Shown here piece by piece: positions 7,763 through 14,263 of a stretch of 64,000 nucleotides of DNA; position 1 is the stretch's first letter, and each line of letters opens with the position of its first letter. The stretch is from WTGA01 sp965214055 (GTDB lineage: Bacteria > Pseudomonadota > Gammaproteobacteria > Arenicellales > Poriferihabitantaceae). The DNA lies in the NCBI GenBank assembly GCA_965214055.1, contig OZ243931.1:2108001-2172000 (forward strand). Direction: 5' to 3'. The translations under genes and the position numbers were made by a program. Below the pieces are notes generated by a model. It saw only the letters and a list, made by a program, of their open reading frames with translations. It had not been told where the DNA came from and did no database searches.

Positions 7763-8269
7763 TTACGCCGGCCTGGCCGATACATCGGTATCCGCTACAG
7801 GCCTCGCATCGCCGTCCGGTGCGCTATCCGCCGCATCAGCATCCTGATAAGCGGACAAATCACACTCGCTGCCGTTGATGTACAGGCGCTTGATATGCAA
7901 CAGGCGTCCTTTCAACGACACACCGGTCTGCCCCGCTTTGGGGCCCCTGGCGTAAGTAAACGTATCCGCGGCAAGACCGGCGGTCTTGACTACGGCACGG
8001 ACCGTTGTGTTGGTCTGGTCAACTTCGTCCTTGAGGACGAGGTCGTTCAGGATCTCAAACGCCCGTGAACCGGATACGCGACAATCCACATACGTGGTTG
8101 TCACCTTGGAATAGTCTCCATCAACGACTTCACCTTCCTGGAGTCCGACGGTCACCGCCATGAATGGCTCCCCATGCTTGGGGTTGACCATGCGGACACG
8201 GTTCAGAAAACCGATTCCGAAGATGTGAAGATTGATAAAAGTAGATTGAACTATGTTTGGAATTGACAT
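7763..8269 (-). CDS. ICE replication-associated protein, DUF3577/STY4534 family
   Basis: 168 residues starting MSIPNIVQST, with TGGAGG 5 nt before the ATG at 8269. The conserved body includes INLHIFGIGFLNRV, FMAVTVGLQEG and YVDCRVSG, matching the STY4534 family of SPI-7/PFGI-1-type islands, where it is listed as replication-linked and sits near ssb. The ~25-residue acidic, Ala/Asp-rich tail is variable. It is preceded by the structured leader at 8311-8439 and followed by a terminator, so it is likely a single-gene unit controlled through its leader. Molecular role unknown. Confidence 0.78.
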   Translation of the reverse strand: MSIPNIVQSTFINLHIFGIGFLNRVRMVNPKHGEPFMAVTVGLQEGEVVDGDYSKVTTTYVDCRVSGSRAFEILNDLVLKDEVDQTNTTVRAVVKTAGLAADTFTYARGPKAGQTGVSLKGRLLHIKRLYINGSECDLSAYQDADAADSAPDGDARPVADTDVSARPA

Positions 8270-8310
8270 GATAACCTCCAAAAAATACAACATTAAAAAA
8301 ATGGAGACAT

Positions 8311-8439
8311 GCCTCCCCAACGGGGGACACATATCCCCGTCGGGTTTAAAATGACACCAGCCGTGAGGCTGTTCGGAGTACCCATCACAAGGATGGGGTG
8401 TGCCTACGATTCCGATTCACCAGATAAGCTCTGGCAGGC
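8311..8439 (-). promoter_or_regulatory. Structured 5' leader element, copy A
   Basis: Read leftward the RNA would form four helices. (i) GCCUGC/GUAGGC encloses CCAGA-GCUUA-UCUGG. (ii) CCCAUC/GAUGGG. (iii) CAGCC/GGCUG. (iv) CCCGACGGGG pairs with CCCCGUUGGG. It ends 42 nt before the DUF3577 start codon. The same element recurs at 11310-11435 with compensating changes in helices ii and iii, which supports RNA structure under selection. It resembles no riboswitch class I can name. Confidence 0.62.
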
Positions 8440-8492
8440 ATAATGAGGACACTGTAAAGCAAAGATTCATTCAGGCCAAGCCTGAAAAGTGA

Positions 8493-8517
8493 AAAAACCC
8501 GGAAATAAACGGGTTTT
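8493..8517 (-). terminator. Terminator after the restriction-modification pair
   Basis: Read leftward: AAAACCCG, a TTTATTTC loop, CGGGTTTTTT. It separates the upstream restriction genes from the structured leader. Confidence 0.8.
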
Positions 8518-8526
8518 CTGCCGGAA

Positions 8527-8579
8527 AGGACGGAATATTCCGATTTTAAAAGTGGCCACACTGTGGCCAGTGTCGATCA
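8527..8579 (+). repeat. Partial third copy of the ICE long repeat
   Basis: GGACGGAATATTCC, then TTTTAAAAG and the 17-bp palindrome plus CAGTGTCGATCA. This matches the first ~50 bp of the repeats at 10371 and 10850. Confidence 0.7.
8553..8569. repeat. 17-bp ICE palindrome, site 1
   Basis: TGGCCACACTGTGGCCA, perfect; intergenic, between the restriction gene and leader A. Confidence 0.85.
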
Positions 8580-8670
8580 TCAGCAATACTTGGTGCCCAC
8601 TCCCAACCAATGTTCCCTTTTTGTCAGGGGAGAAACCTATATTGACATTCAGATTTCATAGGCGTGCCGC

Positions 8671-9282
8671 TTATAGCGTAACTCCTATCAGGACTAAGGG
8701 TACGGCCGGTACGCCACGGCCTTGCCGTATCACATTCAAAAGGTCGCGCTCATAATACGGCACGCCGCTGGACATTTCCTGTTCCAATAACTTCATCAGC
8801 AGAATTTCAATTCCGACATCAATGATGTCGGAAACATAGAAACTGAGATGCTTGACGAACAGGTCATGCGCTACAAATGCATACTTCCCGAACTGCACCT
8901 CGACGGCTACCCGGTCTTTTACGAAATCCGTCTGGTTATAGGACATGATCGGTGTATGCCCGGAGGCTTTGATCGCTTCCTTTTGTTCTTGTTCCGAAAG
9001 GTGATAGATACCTCGAAGTATTTTCTCATCAGAGGTAACCCAGAATTGGTTTCGACGCTCCTTCCACCCGGTATGCTCAAAACCAATTGAAAAAGCCTTG
9101 TTCATGTCCCTGGGGGAATAAAACAGACTGCCGCCTGTCCTTTTTTCCTTGGATACCTTGGTTTTGCACGCATGTGCATTCACATTCGAAATGACATCGA
9201 GCACTTCATCCCACAGCGCTTTCTTATGGACAAGGAGATATTCCTCACCGTTCAGGTGAGAGTATCGTGCTGCAATTTTCAT
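8671..9282 (-). CDS. Type II restriction endonuclease, BstYI/BglII family
   Basis: 203 residues, the size of BstYI. It aligns by eye along its length with BstYI: YSHLNG at the start, EAC/HACKTK, YNQTDFVKDRVA, EVQFGKYAF, DLFVKHLSFYVSD and a C-terminal VIRQGRGVPA.PLVLIG. The catalytic set is D119, E128 and Q130, the same spacing as BglII-type enzymes. Expected activity is double-strand cleavage at RGATCY-like sites (family inference). The ATG at 9282 shares one base with the methylase stop (TGATG), so toxin follows antitoxin in one transcript. It lies in the ICE cargo patch. Confidence 0.88.
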   Translation of the reverse strand: MKIAARYSHLNGEEYLLVHKKALWDEVLDVISNVNAHACKTKVSKEKRTGGSLFYSPRDMNKAFSIGFEHTGWKERRNQFWVTSDEKILRGIYHLSEQEQKEAIKASGHTPIMSYNQTDFVKDRVAVEVQFGKYAFVAHDLFVKHLSFYVSDIIDVGIEILLMKLLEQEMSSGVPYYERDLLNVIRQGRGVPAVPLVLIGVTL

Positions 9283-10148
9283 CAGTGCCCGCCCTTAGGC
9301 AAAGATGGATCGTATATCGGCTTTCCCATCGGCCTTGTCTTCAGGCTTCCATCGAGTAACTGATCAATCCGGTTATGAGCGATCGAAATATATTCTTCCA
9401 CGATGTCGCACCCGTATGCGTCCCGTCCATGCTTCAAGGCAGCAACCGCTGCAGATCCAACCCCGATATAAGGATCAAACACAGCATCCCCTTTATCTGT
9501 CATTGACAGAACCAAGCGTTCCACCAGCTCAACCGGGAACTGACACGGGTGAATCGTCTTTTCAGGATGATTGCTTTTAACATTCGGAAACATCCAGACA
9601 TCGCTTGGATTCTTCCCATTGGGGTTGCAAGACAGTTTGCCGGCATTGGGTCCCTTGAAGTATCGTTTTCCGGGATACTTCGACGGAACCCTAATCGGAT
9701 CAAGGTTCCATGTGTAGTTGTCGCCCTTTGTCCACCAGTTGATCGTCTCGTACCGCCCTGAAAGACGTTTGGTGCAGTGCAGTCCGTGACCGAAATGCCA
9801 GACTATCCGATTCCGAAGCTTAAGACCATGGGATGCAAAAATGGGGTAGAGTAGCGCATCCAGCGGTATAATCTCGCCATTGTCCACATGATTTCCCACC
9901 TGCCAACAAATTGAACCCTGATTGTGCAAAAGACGGACGCATTCGGCAATCACCCTTGCTTGCCCCCCGATATACTCATCCGTGGATAGGCGTTTCTTCT
10001 CATAGGTCTTGCCCAGATTGTAGGGCGGTGAAGTAACGATCAACTTGAATGTACCGTCCGGAAGGGCGGACATGAATTGCAAGTTGTCTCGGCATTCTAC
10101 GACGATTGCGGTCGATTCCGATTGGGTGGCAAAAGCAGTTTTTGACAT
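9282..10148 (-). CDS. DNA methyltransferase, beta class, partner of the BstYI-like nuclease
   Basis: About 288 residues from the ATG at 10148; a GTG at 10169 would add seven residues and neither has a strong ribosome-binding site. The motif order is catalytic TSPPYNLG near the N-terminus and the AdoMet-binding FDPYIGVGSAAVAA near the C-terminus, the beta-class permutation. TSPPY is most common in N4-cytosine enzymes, though N6-adenine cannot be excluded. It should protect the GATC-containing site cut by the downstream nuclease. The short symmetric ACACTTGTGT at 10171-10180, just upstream, could be an autoregulatory operator. Confidence 0.88.
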   Translation of the reverse strand: MSKTAFATQSESTAIVVECRDNLQFMSALPDGTFKLIVTSPPYNLGKTYEKKRLSTDEYIGGQARVIAECVRLLHNQGSICWQVGNHVDNGEIIPLDALLYPIFASHGLKLRNRIVWHFGHGLHCTKRLSGRYETINWWTKGDNYTWNLDPIRVPSKYPGKRYFKGPNAGKLSCNPNGKNPSDVWMFPNVKSNHPEKTIHPCQFPVELVERLVLSMTDKGDAVFDPYIGVGSAAVAALKHGRDAYGCDIVEEYISIAHNRIDQLLDGSLKTRPMGKPIYDPSLPKGGH

Positions 10149-10370
10149 TAGTCTCGCGTGAATTCGCACAACACTTGTGTCGCAGACGTGCCTTGAGGGT
10201 TATAAACGAGCAAAAAACTTTCGTAGAAATAGCTCTCGATAGGGCTTCGGAATCCTGCGTTTTTCGCATCTTTCCTGTGCATAGTGAGTAGTGTACATGA
10301 TGGATTCCATTTGTGTATTCGAAATACCCGTGGGTTATGACGGACTATAGGATCGTCCAGACTGTCGGAA

Positions 10371-10497
10371 AGAACGGAATATTCCTGGTTTTGAAAGTGG
10401 CCACACTGTGGCCAGTGTCAATCAGGGCACGGACGGGCCCGATGAAATCGACCCTTCATCGGATTTATAAGCAGGAATCCGGAAAGGCAAAAAAGGA
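10371..10497 (+). repeat. Long ICE repeat, copy 1 (about 125 bp)
   Basis: It starts AGAACGGAATATT, includes the 17-bp palindrome followed by GTGTCAATCAGGG, and ends with CATCGGATTTAT..GCAGGAA and a purine tract. Copy 2 at 10850-10973 lies in the same orientation, so the 81-residue gene between them is flanked by direct repeats. Confidence 0.8.
10398..10414. repeat. 17-bp ICE palindrome, site 2
   Basis: TGGCCACACTGTGGCCA, inside long repeat copy 1. Confidence 0.85.
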
Positions 10498-10528
10498 ATG
10501 CTATGGTCCCCTGGTATATTGGGGTTGG

Positions 10529-10774
10529 TTATGGGTCGGTAAGCTCCAACCGTTTTTCGATGCGCATTATCCGTTGATTCATTCGGTCAATGGCCGCTTG
10601 TTGTCGGGCGTTGGATGAGTAACCCTCCCCCAACCCTAAAACGACAGATGCCAAGCTATGCTCCACCTCGGAAAGTCGCATTTTGACATCCTGCATATCT
10701 GCTTTCAGGTCCTGCACATCAGCTCGGATTGCCTTCAGGTGTTCCAAAACCAGATTTTCAATATTGTTGTTCAT
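10529..10774 (-). CDS. Small coiled-coil protein of unknown function (cargo)
   Basis: 81 residues, starting MNNNIENLVLEHLKAIRAD, with a continuous heptad-like pattern (VQDLKADMQDVKMRLSEVEHSL) and a basic C-terminal helix (MNQRIMRIEKRLEL). Proteins of this size and pattern recur next to restriction or transport genes in proteobacterial mobile DNA, but I know no function. It is enclosed by the two ~125-bp direct repeats, suggesting it moved as a cassette. No good ribosome-binding site except a weak AGCAATGAAC context. Confidence 0.6.
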   Translation of the reverse strand: MNNNIENLVLEHLKAIRADVQDLKADMQDVKMRLSEVEHSLASVVLGLGEGYSSNARQQAAIDRMNQRIMRIEKRLELTDP

Positions 10775-10816
10775 TGCTTGATTCTATCACGGACTTATCC
10801 GTTTTCCACGGCGGGT

Positions 10817-10841
10817 GTTGCACTTCGGAGTGGAGGTGGGG
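10817..10841 (+). repeat. IS-end-like motif, copy 1
   Basis: GTTGCACTTCGGAGTGGAGG followed by TGGGG. Close relatives occur at 21224 (plus) and 26862-26886 (minus), on either side of the opp operon. Confidence 0.45.
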
Positions 10842-10849
10842 AACAAAAA

Positions 10850-10973
10850 AGAACGGAATATTTCGGTTTTTAAAAGTGGCCACAGTGTGGCCAGTGTCAA
10901 TCAGGGAACGGGTGGTCCAGATGAAATCAATCTTCCATCGGATTTATGGGCAGGAACCCAGAAAGCAAAAAAA
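10850..10973 (+). repeat. Long ICE repeat, copy 2
   Basis: Same layout as 10371-10497 with scattered substitutions; its palindrome has a central G in place of C. Confidence 0.8.
10877..10893. repeat. 17-bp ICE palindrome, site 3
   Basis: TGGCCACAGTGTGGCCA, inside long repeat copy 2. Confidence 0.85.
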
Positions 10974-10995
10974 TACCCCGCTAAAAGCGGGGTAT
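10973..10995 (-). terminator. Terminator after the small membrane protein gene
   Basis: Read leftward: ATACCCCGCT, loop, AGCGGGGTAT then TTTTTTT. It begins 6 bp past the stop of the gene at 11001. Confidence 0.85.
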
Positions 10996-11000
10996 TTGGA

Positions 11001-11276
11001 TTAAGAACTGAAGTATTTGCTAAACGCCATGGTGGCAAGCACAACCGCTGTTGAAACACCTATCATCACTGTTATTGGGTAGTATCGGGTTTCTCTTTGC
11101 ACCTTGGCAGCTTCCGCATTCATCTTGCGCATCTCGGCGAGTCGGACATCCAGGTCTGCGTCCAATTTCTTCGTCTCCGCTTTCACCTTTTCGGTTTCCG
11201 CTTCGGTTTTGGAAATCTCGGCATCCATCAGTTTTGCCTCTTGCACATCTTTTGTTAAAGTTTGATTTTTCATCAT
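11001..11276 (-). CDS. Small coiled-coil protein with one C-terminal membrane segment
   Basis: 91 residues. A long charged helix (AKLMDAEISKTEAETEKVKA and on to about residue 65) precedes one membrane segment (YPITVMIGVSTAVVLATMAF) near the C-terminus, so it should be tail-anchored with a cytoplasmic coiled coil. Two ATG codons (11276, 11273) are possible. It is the only gene between leader B and a strong terminator. Function unknown. It shares only the leader element, not sequence, with the DUF3577 gene. Confidence 0.6.
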   Translation of the reverse strand: MMKNQTLTKDVQEAKLMDAEISKTEAETEKVKAETKKLDADLDVRLAEMRKMNAEAAKVQRETRYYPITVMIGVSTAVVLATMAFSKYFSS

Positions 11277-11309
11277 GATATACCTATTGAAAATTAATTG
11301 ATAGGCATA

Positions 11310-11435
11310 CCTCCCCAACGGGAAAATATCCCCGTCGGGTTCAAAATGACACAGGCGGTGAAGCCTTTCGGAGTACCCATCCTTACGGCTGGGGTGTGCC
11401 TACGATTCCGATTCGCCAGATAAGCTCTGGCAGGC
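11310..11435 (-). promoter_or_regulatory. Structured 5' leader element, copy B
   Basis: Same series of helices as 8311-8439. The first and last are nearly invariant; the two middle ones have changed bases with pairing largely kept (CCCAGCC/GGAUGGG; AGGC/GCCU). It ends about 34 nt before the start of the small membrane protein gene. Confidence 0.62.
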
Positions 11436-11487
11436 GTAGTGATCTCACTATACGGGAAAGACCGGTTCAGGCCAAGGTCCGGAAACC

Positions 11488-11509
11488 AAAAAACCGGAAT
11501 ATCCCGGAT
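11488..11509 (-). terminator. Terminator after ssb
   Basis: Read leftward: ATCCGG-GATATT-CCGG then TTTTTT. As at 8493, a terminator sits just upstream of the leader element. Confidence 0.65.
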
Positions 11510-11517
11510 TTCGGTAT

Positions 11518-11534
11518 TGGCCACAGTGTGGCCA
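11518..11534. repeat. 17-bp ICE palindrome, site 4
   Basis: TGGCCACAGTGTGGCCA, between ssb and its terminator. Confidence 0.85.
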
Positions 11535-11580
11535 CTTTCAAAATCTGGAGGAATCCCCGTTTCTGGACGGCAAAACCGAC

Positions 11581-11597
11581 TGGCCTCACTGAGGCCA
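11581..11597. repeat. 17-bp ICE palindrome, site 5
   Basis: TGGCCTCACTGAGGCCA (the T/A form), 14 bp past the ssb stop. Confidence 0.85.
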
Positions 11598-11610
11598 GCC
11601 AACGCATGTC

Positions 11611-12012
11611 TCAGTCCGATTCCCCGGCCGGCGCCTCCTCCCGGCTGTTCTGACGTTCCTTGTAGTCTATGCGGTCAATGCACCGCGGCAGAATCGCCAC
11701 CTCTTCGGCCCGAAACCCCATGCCAGTCCGCTCTTCGCCGGTCTCCTTGTGCGTCCATTTCCGCTGATGGAACGTCCCCATGGTCATCACGGACGCACCG
11801 GGTTTCAGCACGCCTTCCAGGGCCTCGGCCCGGCTTCCCCAGATGCTCAAATCCGCCCAGACCGAACCGGTGTCGACGTATTCCCTGGTCTCTTCGTCAT
11901 ATCTTGACCGCTGGAACAATACCCGGGCGTTCATTACCTTGCGCGGATTGCCCTGCACGGTCCGGGTATTGAAATTGGTGGAATGAATGTAGCCTGTTTC
12001 TGTAGAACTCAT
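11611..12012 (-). CDS. ssb: Single-stranded DNA-binding-like protein of the ICE
   Basis: 133 residues beginning MSSTETGYIHSTNFNTRTV, with AGGAG 9 nt upstream. An OB-fold pattern is visible: NARVLFQRSRYDEE, VWADLSIWGSRAEAL and VMTMGTFHQRKWT. An acidic C-terminus ends EEAPAGESD, although the typical DDDIPF tip is missing. It probably coats the single strand during ICE transfer or replication. It overlaps the upstream methylase by ATGA. Divergent from chromosomal SSB, as is usual for this ICE family. Confidence 0.7.
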   Translation of the reverse strand: MSSTETGYIHSTNFNTRTVQGNPRKVMNARVLFQRSRYDEETREYVDTGSVWADLSIWGSRAEALEGVLKPGASVMTMGTFHQRKWTHKETGEERTGMGFRAEEVAILPRCIDRIDYKERQNSREEAPAGESD

Positions 12013-12887
12013 AATGCCATCTCCTGTAAAACGTGATGATTGAAAGAAAACAAGTCGGTTTGCGCTGGCAACTCGACCGGATGATAATTCGTCCACAAGA
12101 CCTCGTCCCGGCCTACCCCGCCCTTCTTGCCGGCCGCACAGGACCGGTATTCATGGATAAACCAGTCCGGGGTCGAGAGGATCGTCTCGTATAGCGAGTT
12201 TCGGTAGCCTGACAGCAGGACCCGTCCCCGGACCCGCTGCAGGGCCGTTAACAGGCACGCATGGTCCTCAATGCTCATCTCGTTGCCATACCCCTGCTTC
12301 GCCACCCGCGTGCTGTGCAGGTACGGCGGGTCGACATAGTAGAGCACCGCACTGCCGAACCGCCGGTCCACCCGCTCCAGCGTCTCAATCGCCTGGGACC
12401 GGGACATTTCCCAGCGCTTGACCCGTTCGTGGACCCGGCGGATTCGCCGGGGCAGCTTTCGCCAGATCTTCTGGTGTCCATTGAGCAGATTGCCCTGGTC
12501 GTAGGCACCGGTCCGGTAGCCGGAGTTGTCCCGGAAAATCCCGACCGGTGAAAAGGACATCCAGGACCGGATGAGGACATTGACCGCATCCTCAACGGGG
12601 TCCGGAACCCGGGCATACGCCCGGTCCCAGTTCTCCCGGCACCAGGCAGCCTTGTCGACCCGGTGACACAGCTCCTCCACCTGGCCCCGGGATTTGAGTA
12701 CGCACATCAGGTTGAAGATACGCGGGTGGAGTTCGTTATAGATCTCCACCGGAACCGGATACTTGTTCAGCATCACCCCGCCGGACCCCCCAAACGGTTC
12801 GCAGTAAACGGTATGCGGCCCCATGACCGGAATGATTCTTCCCGCCACCTTGAATTTCGACCCGAAGTATCGCAGCACCGGTTTCAT
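12009..12887 (-). CDS. Dam-like N6-adenine DNA methyltransferase (D12 class)
   Basis: 292 residues. The N-terminal RYFGSKFKVA corresponds to the motif X region. The AdoMet motif is EPFGGSGGV (E30-V38) and the catalytic motif is DPPY (186-189), the alpha-class order seen in Dam and phage D12 methylases. There is no partner nuclease nearby, so it is an orphan methylase, probably for anti-restriction or regulation during transfer. It sits between a small unknown gene and ssb with ATGA overlaps on both sides. Confidence 0.85.
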   Translation of the reverse strand: MKPVLRYFGSKFKVAGRIIPVMGPHTVYCEPFGGSGGVMLNKYPVPVEIYNELHPRIFNLMCVLKSRGQVEELCHRVDKAAWCRENWDRAYARVPDPVEDAVNVLIRSWMSFSPVGIFRDNSGYRTGAYDQGNLLNGHQKIWRKLPRRIRRVHERVKRWEMSRSQAIETLERVDRRFGSAVLYYVDPPYLHSTRVAKQGYGNEMSIEDHACLLTALQRVRGRVLLSGYRNSLYETILSTPDWFIHEYRSCAAGKKGGVGRDEVLWTNYHPVELPAQTDLFSFNHHVLQEMAL

Positions 12888-13285
12888 GTGCTATCCCTCA
12901 ATCGGCGCCAGACCGAGAATTGTGTTTTCAGCTGTATCAACTGGTCGTGTTCATACACGGCCGTCTGGTGTCGGTAATTGGATACCATGCGTGCCTGTTC
13001 CAGCATCAGGATACGATCCCTGCAACCGGCAAAGTGCGCGAGCATATAGGCCCCGTGTTCATCCTCCAGGCGAAAGTAGGTTCGTCGATAATAGCGTTGC
13101 CGCCAATGCAGGTACCGTCGTTTTCCACGGACCTGAACCGCAATATTGGCGTACTCACAGACCGGCGAAAGCTGCTTTGAGGCACCGATCACCTCCTCCT
13201 GGCAAATTTTGGCCTCACTGAGGCCACTTTCCAATTCCGTCAACCGGACAACCAGTTCACGATGTTTCATCGTCGGAACGGGCAT
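12884..13285 (-). CDS. Unknown ICE protein, coupled to the Dam-like gene
   Basis: 133 residues (128 if the ATG at 13270 is used), basic and rich in Arg and Tyr (KRRYLHWRQRYYRRTYF). No membrane segment or recognised motif. GGGATGAG precedes the first ATG. The 17-bp palindrome at 13210 lies inside the coding region and encodes SGLSEA. The ATGA overlap with the methylase supports a real gene. It might bind DNA, judged only from its charge. Confidence 0.55.
   Translation of the reverse strand: MPVPTMKHRELVVRLTELESGLSEAKICQEEVIGASKQLSPVCEYANIAVQVRGKRRYLHWRQRYYRRTYFRLEDEHGAYMLAHFAGCRDRILMLEQARMVSNYRHQTAVYEHDQLIQLKTQFSVWRRLRDST
13210..13226. repeat. 17-bp ICE palindrome, site 6
   Basis: TGGCCTCACTGAGGCCA inside the 133-residue gene. 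Confidence 0.85.
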
Positions 13286-13326
13286 CTCATCCCTTACCCT
13301 TAAAGGGCCCAGGCATCGTTACCCGG

Positions 13327-13349
13327 CCCCCCTGCGTTACCCAGGGGGG
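13327..13349. repeat. G/C hairpin between genes
   Basis: CCCCCCTG / CAGGGGGG around a 7-nt loop with no T-run on either side, so not an intrinsic terminator; possibly an mRNA-stabilising hairpin. Confidence 0.5.
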
Positions 13350-13412
13350 CAACCGGTCCCAATTTTGCGGCAATCTCCCTGTATCGGCTTCAACTGGACC
13401 AGATTTCAAAAG

Positions 13413-13429
13413 TGGCCTCACTGTGGCCA
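13413..13429. repeat. 17-bp ICE palindrome, site 7
   Basis: TGGCCTCACTGTGGCCA, a hybrid with one mismatched pair; just past the stop of the PFL_4669-like gene. Confidence 0.8.
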
Positions 13430-13437
13430 CTTTGATA

Positions 13438-14193
13438 TTAATCATTCTGCTGCCCCTTCAAATCCATGGGTTTCTCCTCTGGTGCATCCGTCTCAGGACC
13501 CTGAAAGGGTCCCGCCGGGGGTCCATAGGTGGTTTTTGGTTGGTATGCTGCAAAAAACCGGCACATATCCTCAAATCCGTTGAACTTTGTCTGGTCTATA
13601 AACTGGGAGGCCACCAGCCGCTTGATCGCGTTCCGGGCTTTTTGGTTGCCCTGCTCCAGGTCTTTTCGGGTGCTCCCCGTAAACACATAGCCATCGCCGG
13701 CACTGGCCGCACTACGAAGCACGTTGGCTCCCAGGTCCATGAGATCATAGCCCCTTTTGGTTGGAATACGTCCACGATGGATGGCATTGAACCCATCGCA
13801 GCATACCCGGTCATACAACGCGATCATGTCCAGCAGCCGGAATCCATAATGGGACACGTGGACGGTATGCTCGGTCGGCTTCAGCGAGACCGCATCCTCG
13901 ATCTGGATCCGATCGTCATTGATCCGTAACACCCGATCCAGTTCCATCGAAATCTTTTTCAGCTCCTGTTCGACTTTTTCCAGTTTATCCTCTATCTGGC
14001 CCAGGGCAAACCAGGCAAACGGGTCGTCCAGCTGACACGATTTGAAGATAGTCCGGGCCAGTGTATTGAACTGGTACAGGGAAGGAATCAGCGGTTTGCC
14101 GGGTTTTGGCATGCGTCCCCGGAGGGCGCGATTGGCAAAATTGGTATGCAGGGTCACCGTGGCTGCCCCCCGCATCTGGTTCTTGAGACTCAT
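13438..14193 (-). CDS. ICE protein, PFL_4669 family (TIGR03761/DUF1845-like)
   Basis: 251 residues starting MSLKNQMRGAATVTLHTNFA. The family pattern ALRGRMPKPGKP near the N-terminus, the acidic coiled stretch IEDKLEKVEQELKKI and a central HYGFRLLDMIALYDRV are all present. It belongs to the conserved core next to topB in these elements. It is predicted soluble; the role is thought to be in ICE maintenance or replication but is not established. Confidence 0.8.
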   Translation of the reverse strand: MSLKNQMRGAATVTLHTNFANRALRGRMPKPGKPLIPSLYQFNTLARTIFKSCQLDDPFAWFALGQIEDKLEKVEQELKKISMELDRVLRINDDRIQIEDAVSLKPTEHTVHVSHYGFRLLDMIALYDRVCCDGFNAIHRGRIPTKRGYDLMDLGANVLRSAASAGDGYVFTGSTRKDLEQGNQKARNAIKRLVASQFIDQTKFNGFEDMCRFFAAYQPKTTYGPPAGPFQGPETDAPEEKPMDLKGQQND

Positions 14194-14237
14194 GAATGCT
14201 GCCCCATAAATGGAATTTCCGGTCCCCATTCACAAAG

Positions 14238-14254
14238 TGGCCACACTGTGGCCA
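14238..14254. repeat. 17-bp ICE palindrome, site 8
   Basis: TGGCCACACTGTGGCCA between topB and the PFL_4669-like gene. Confidence 0.85.
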
Positions 14255-14263
14255 GAATGAACA

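Larger units (their letters stand above)
10149..10528. other. Gene-free stretch with long repeat copy 1
   Basis: I find no credible gene. It holds the upstream region of the methyltransferase and the long repeat at 10371-10497. Confidence 0.5.
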
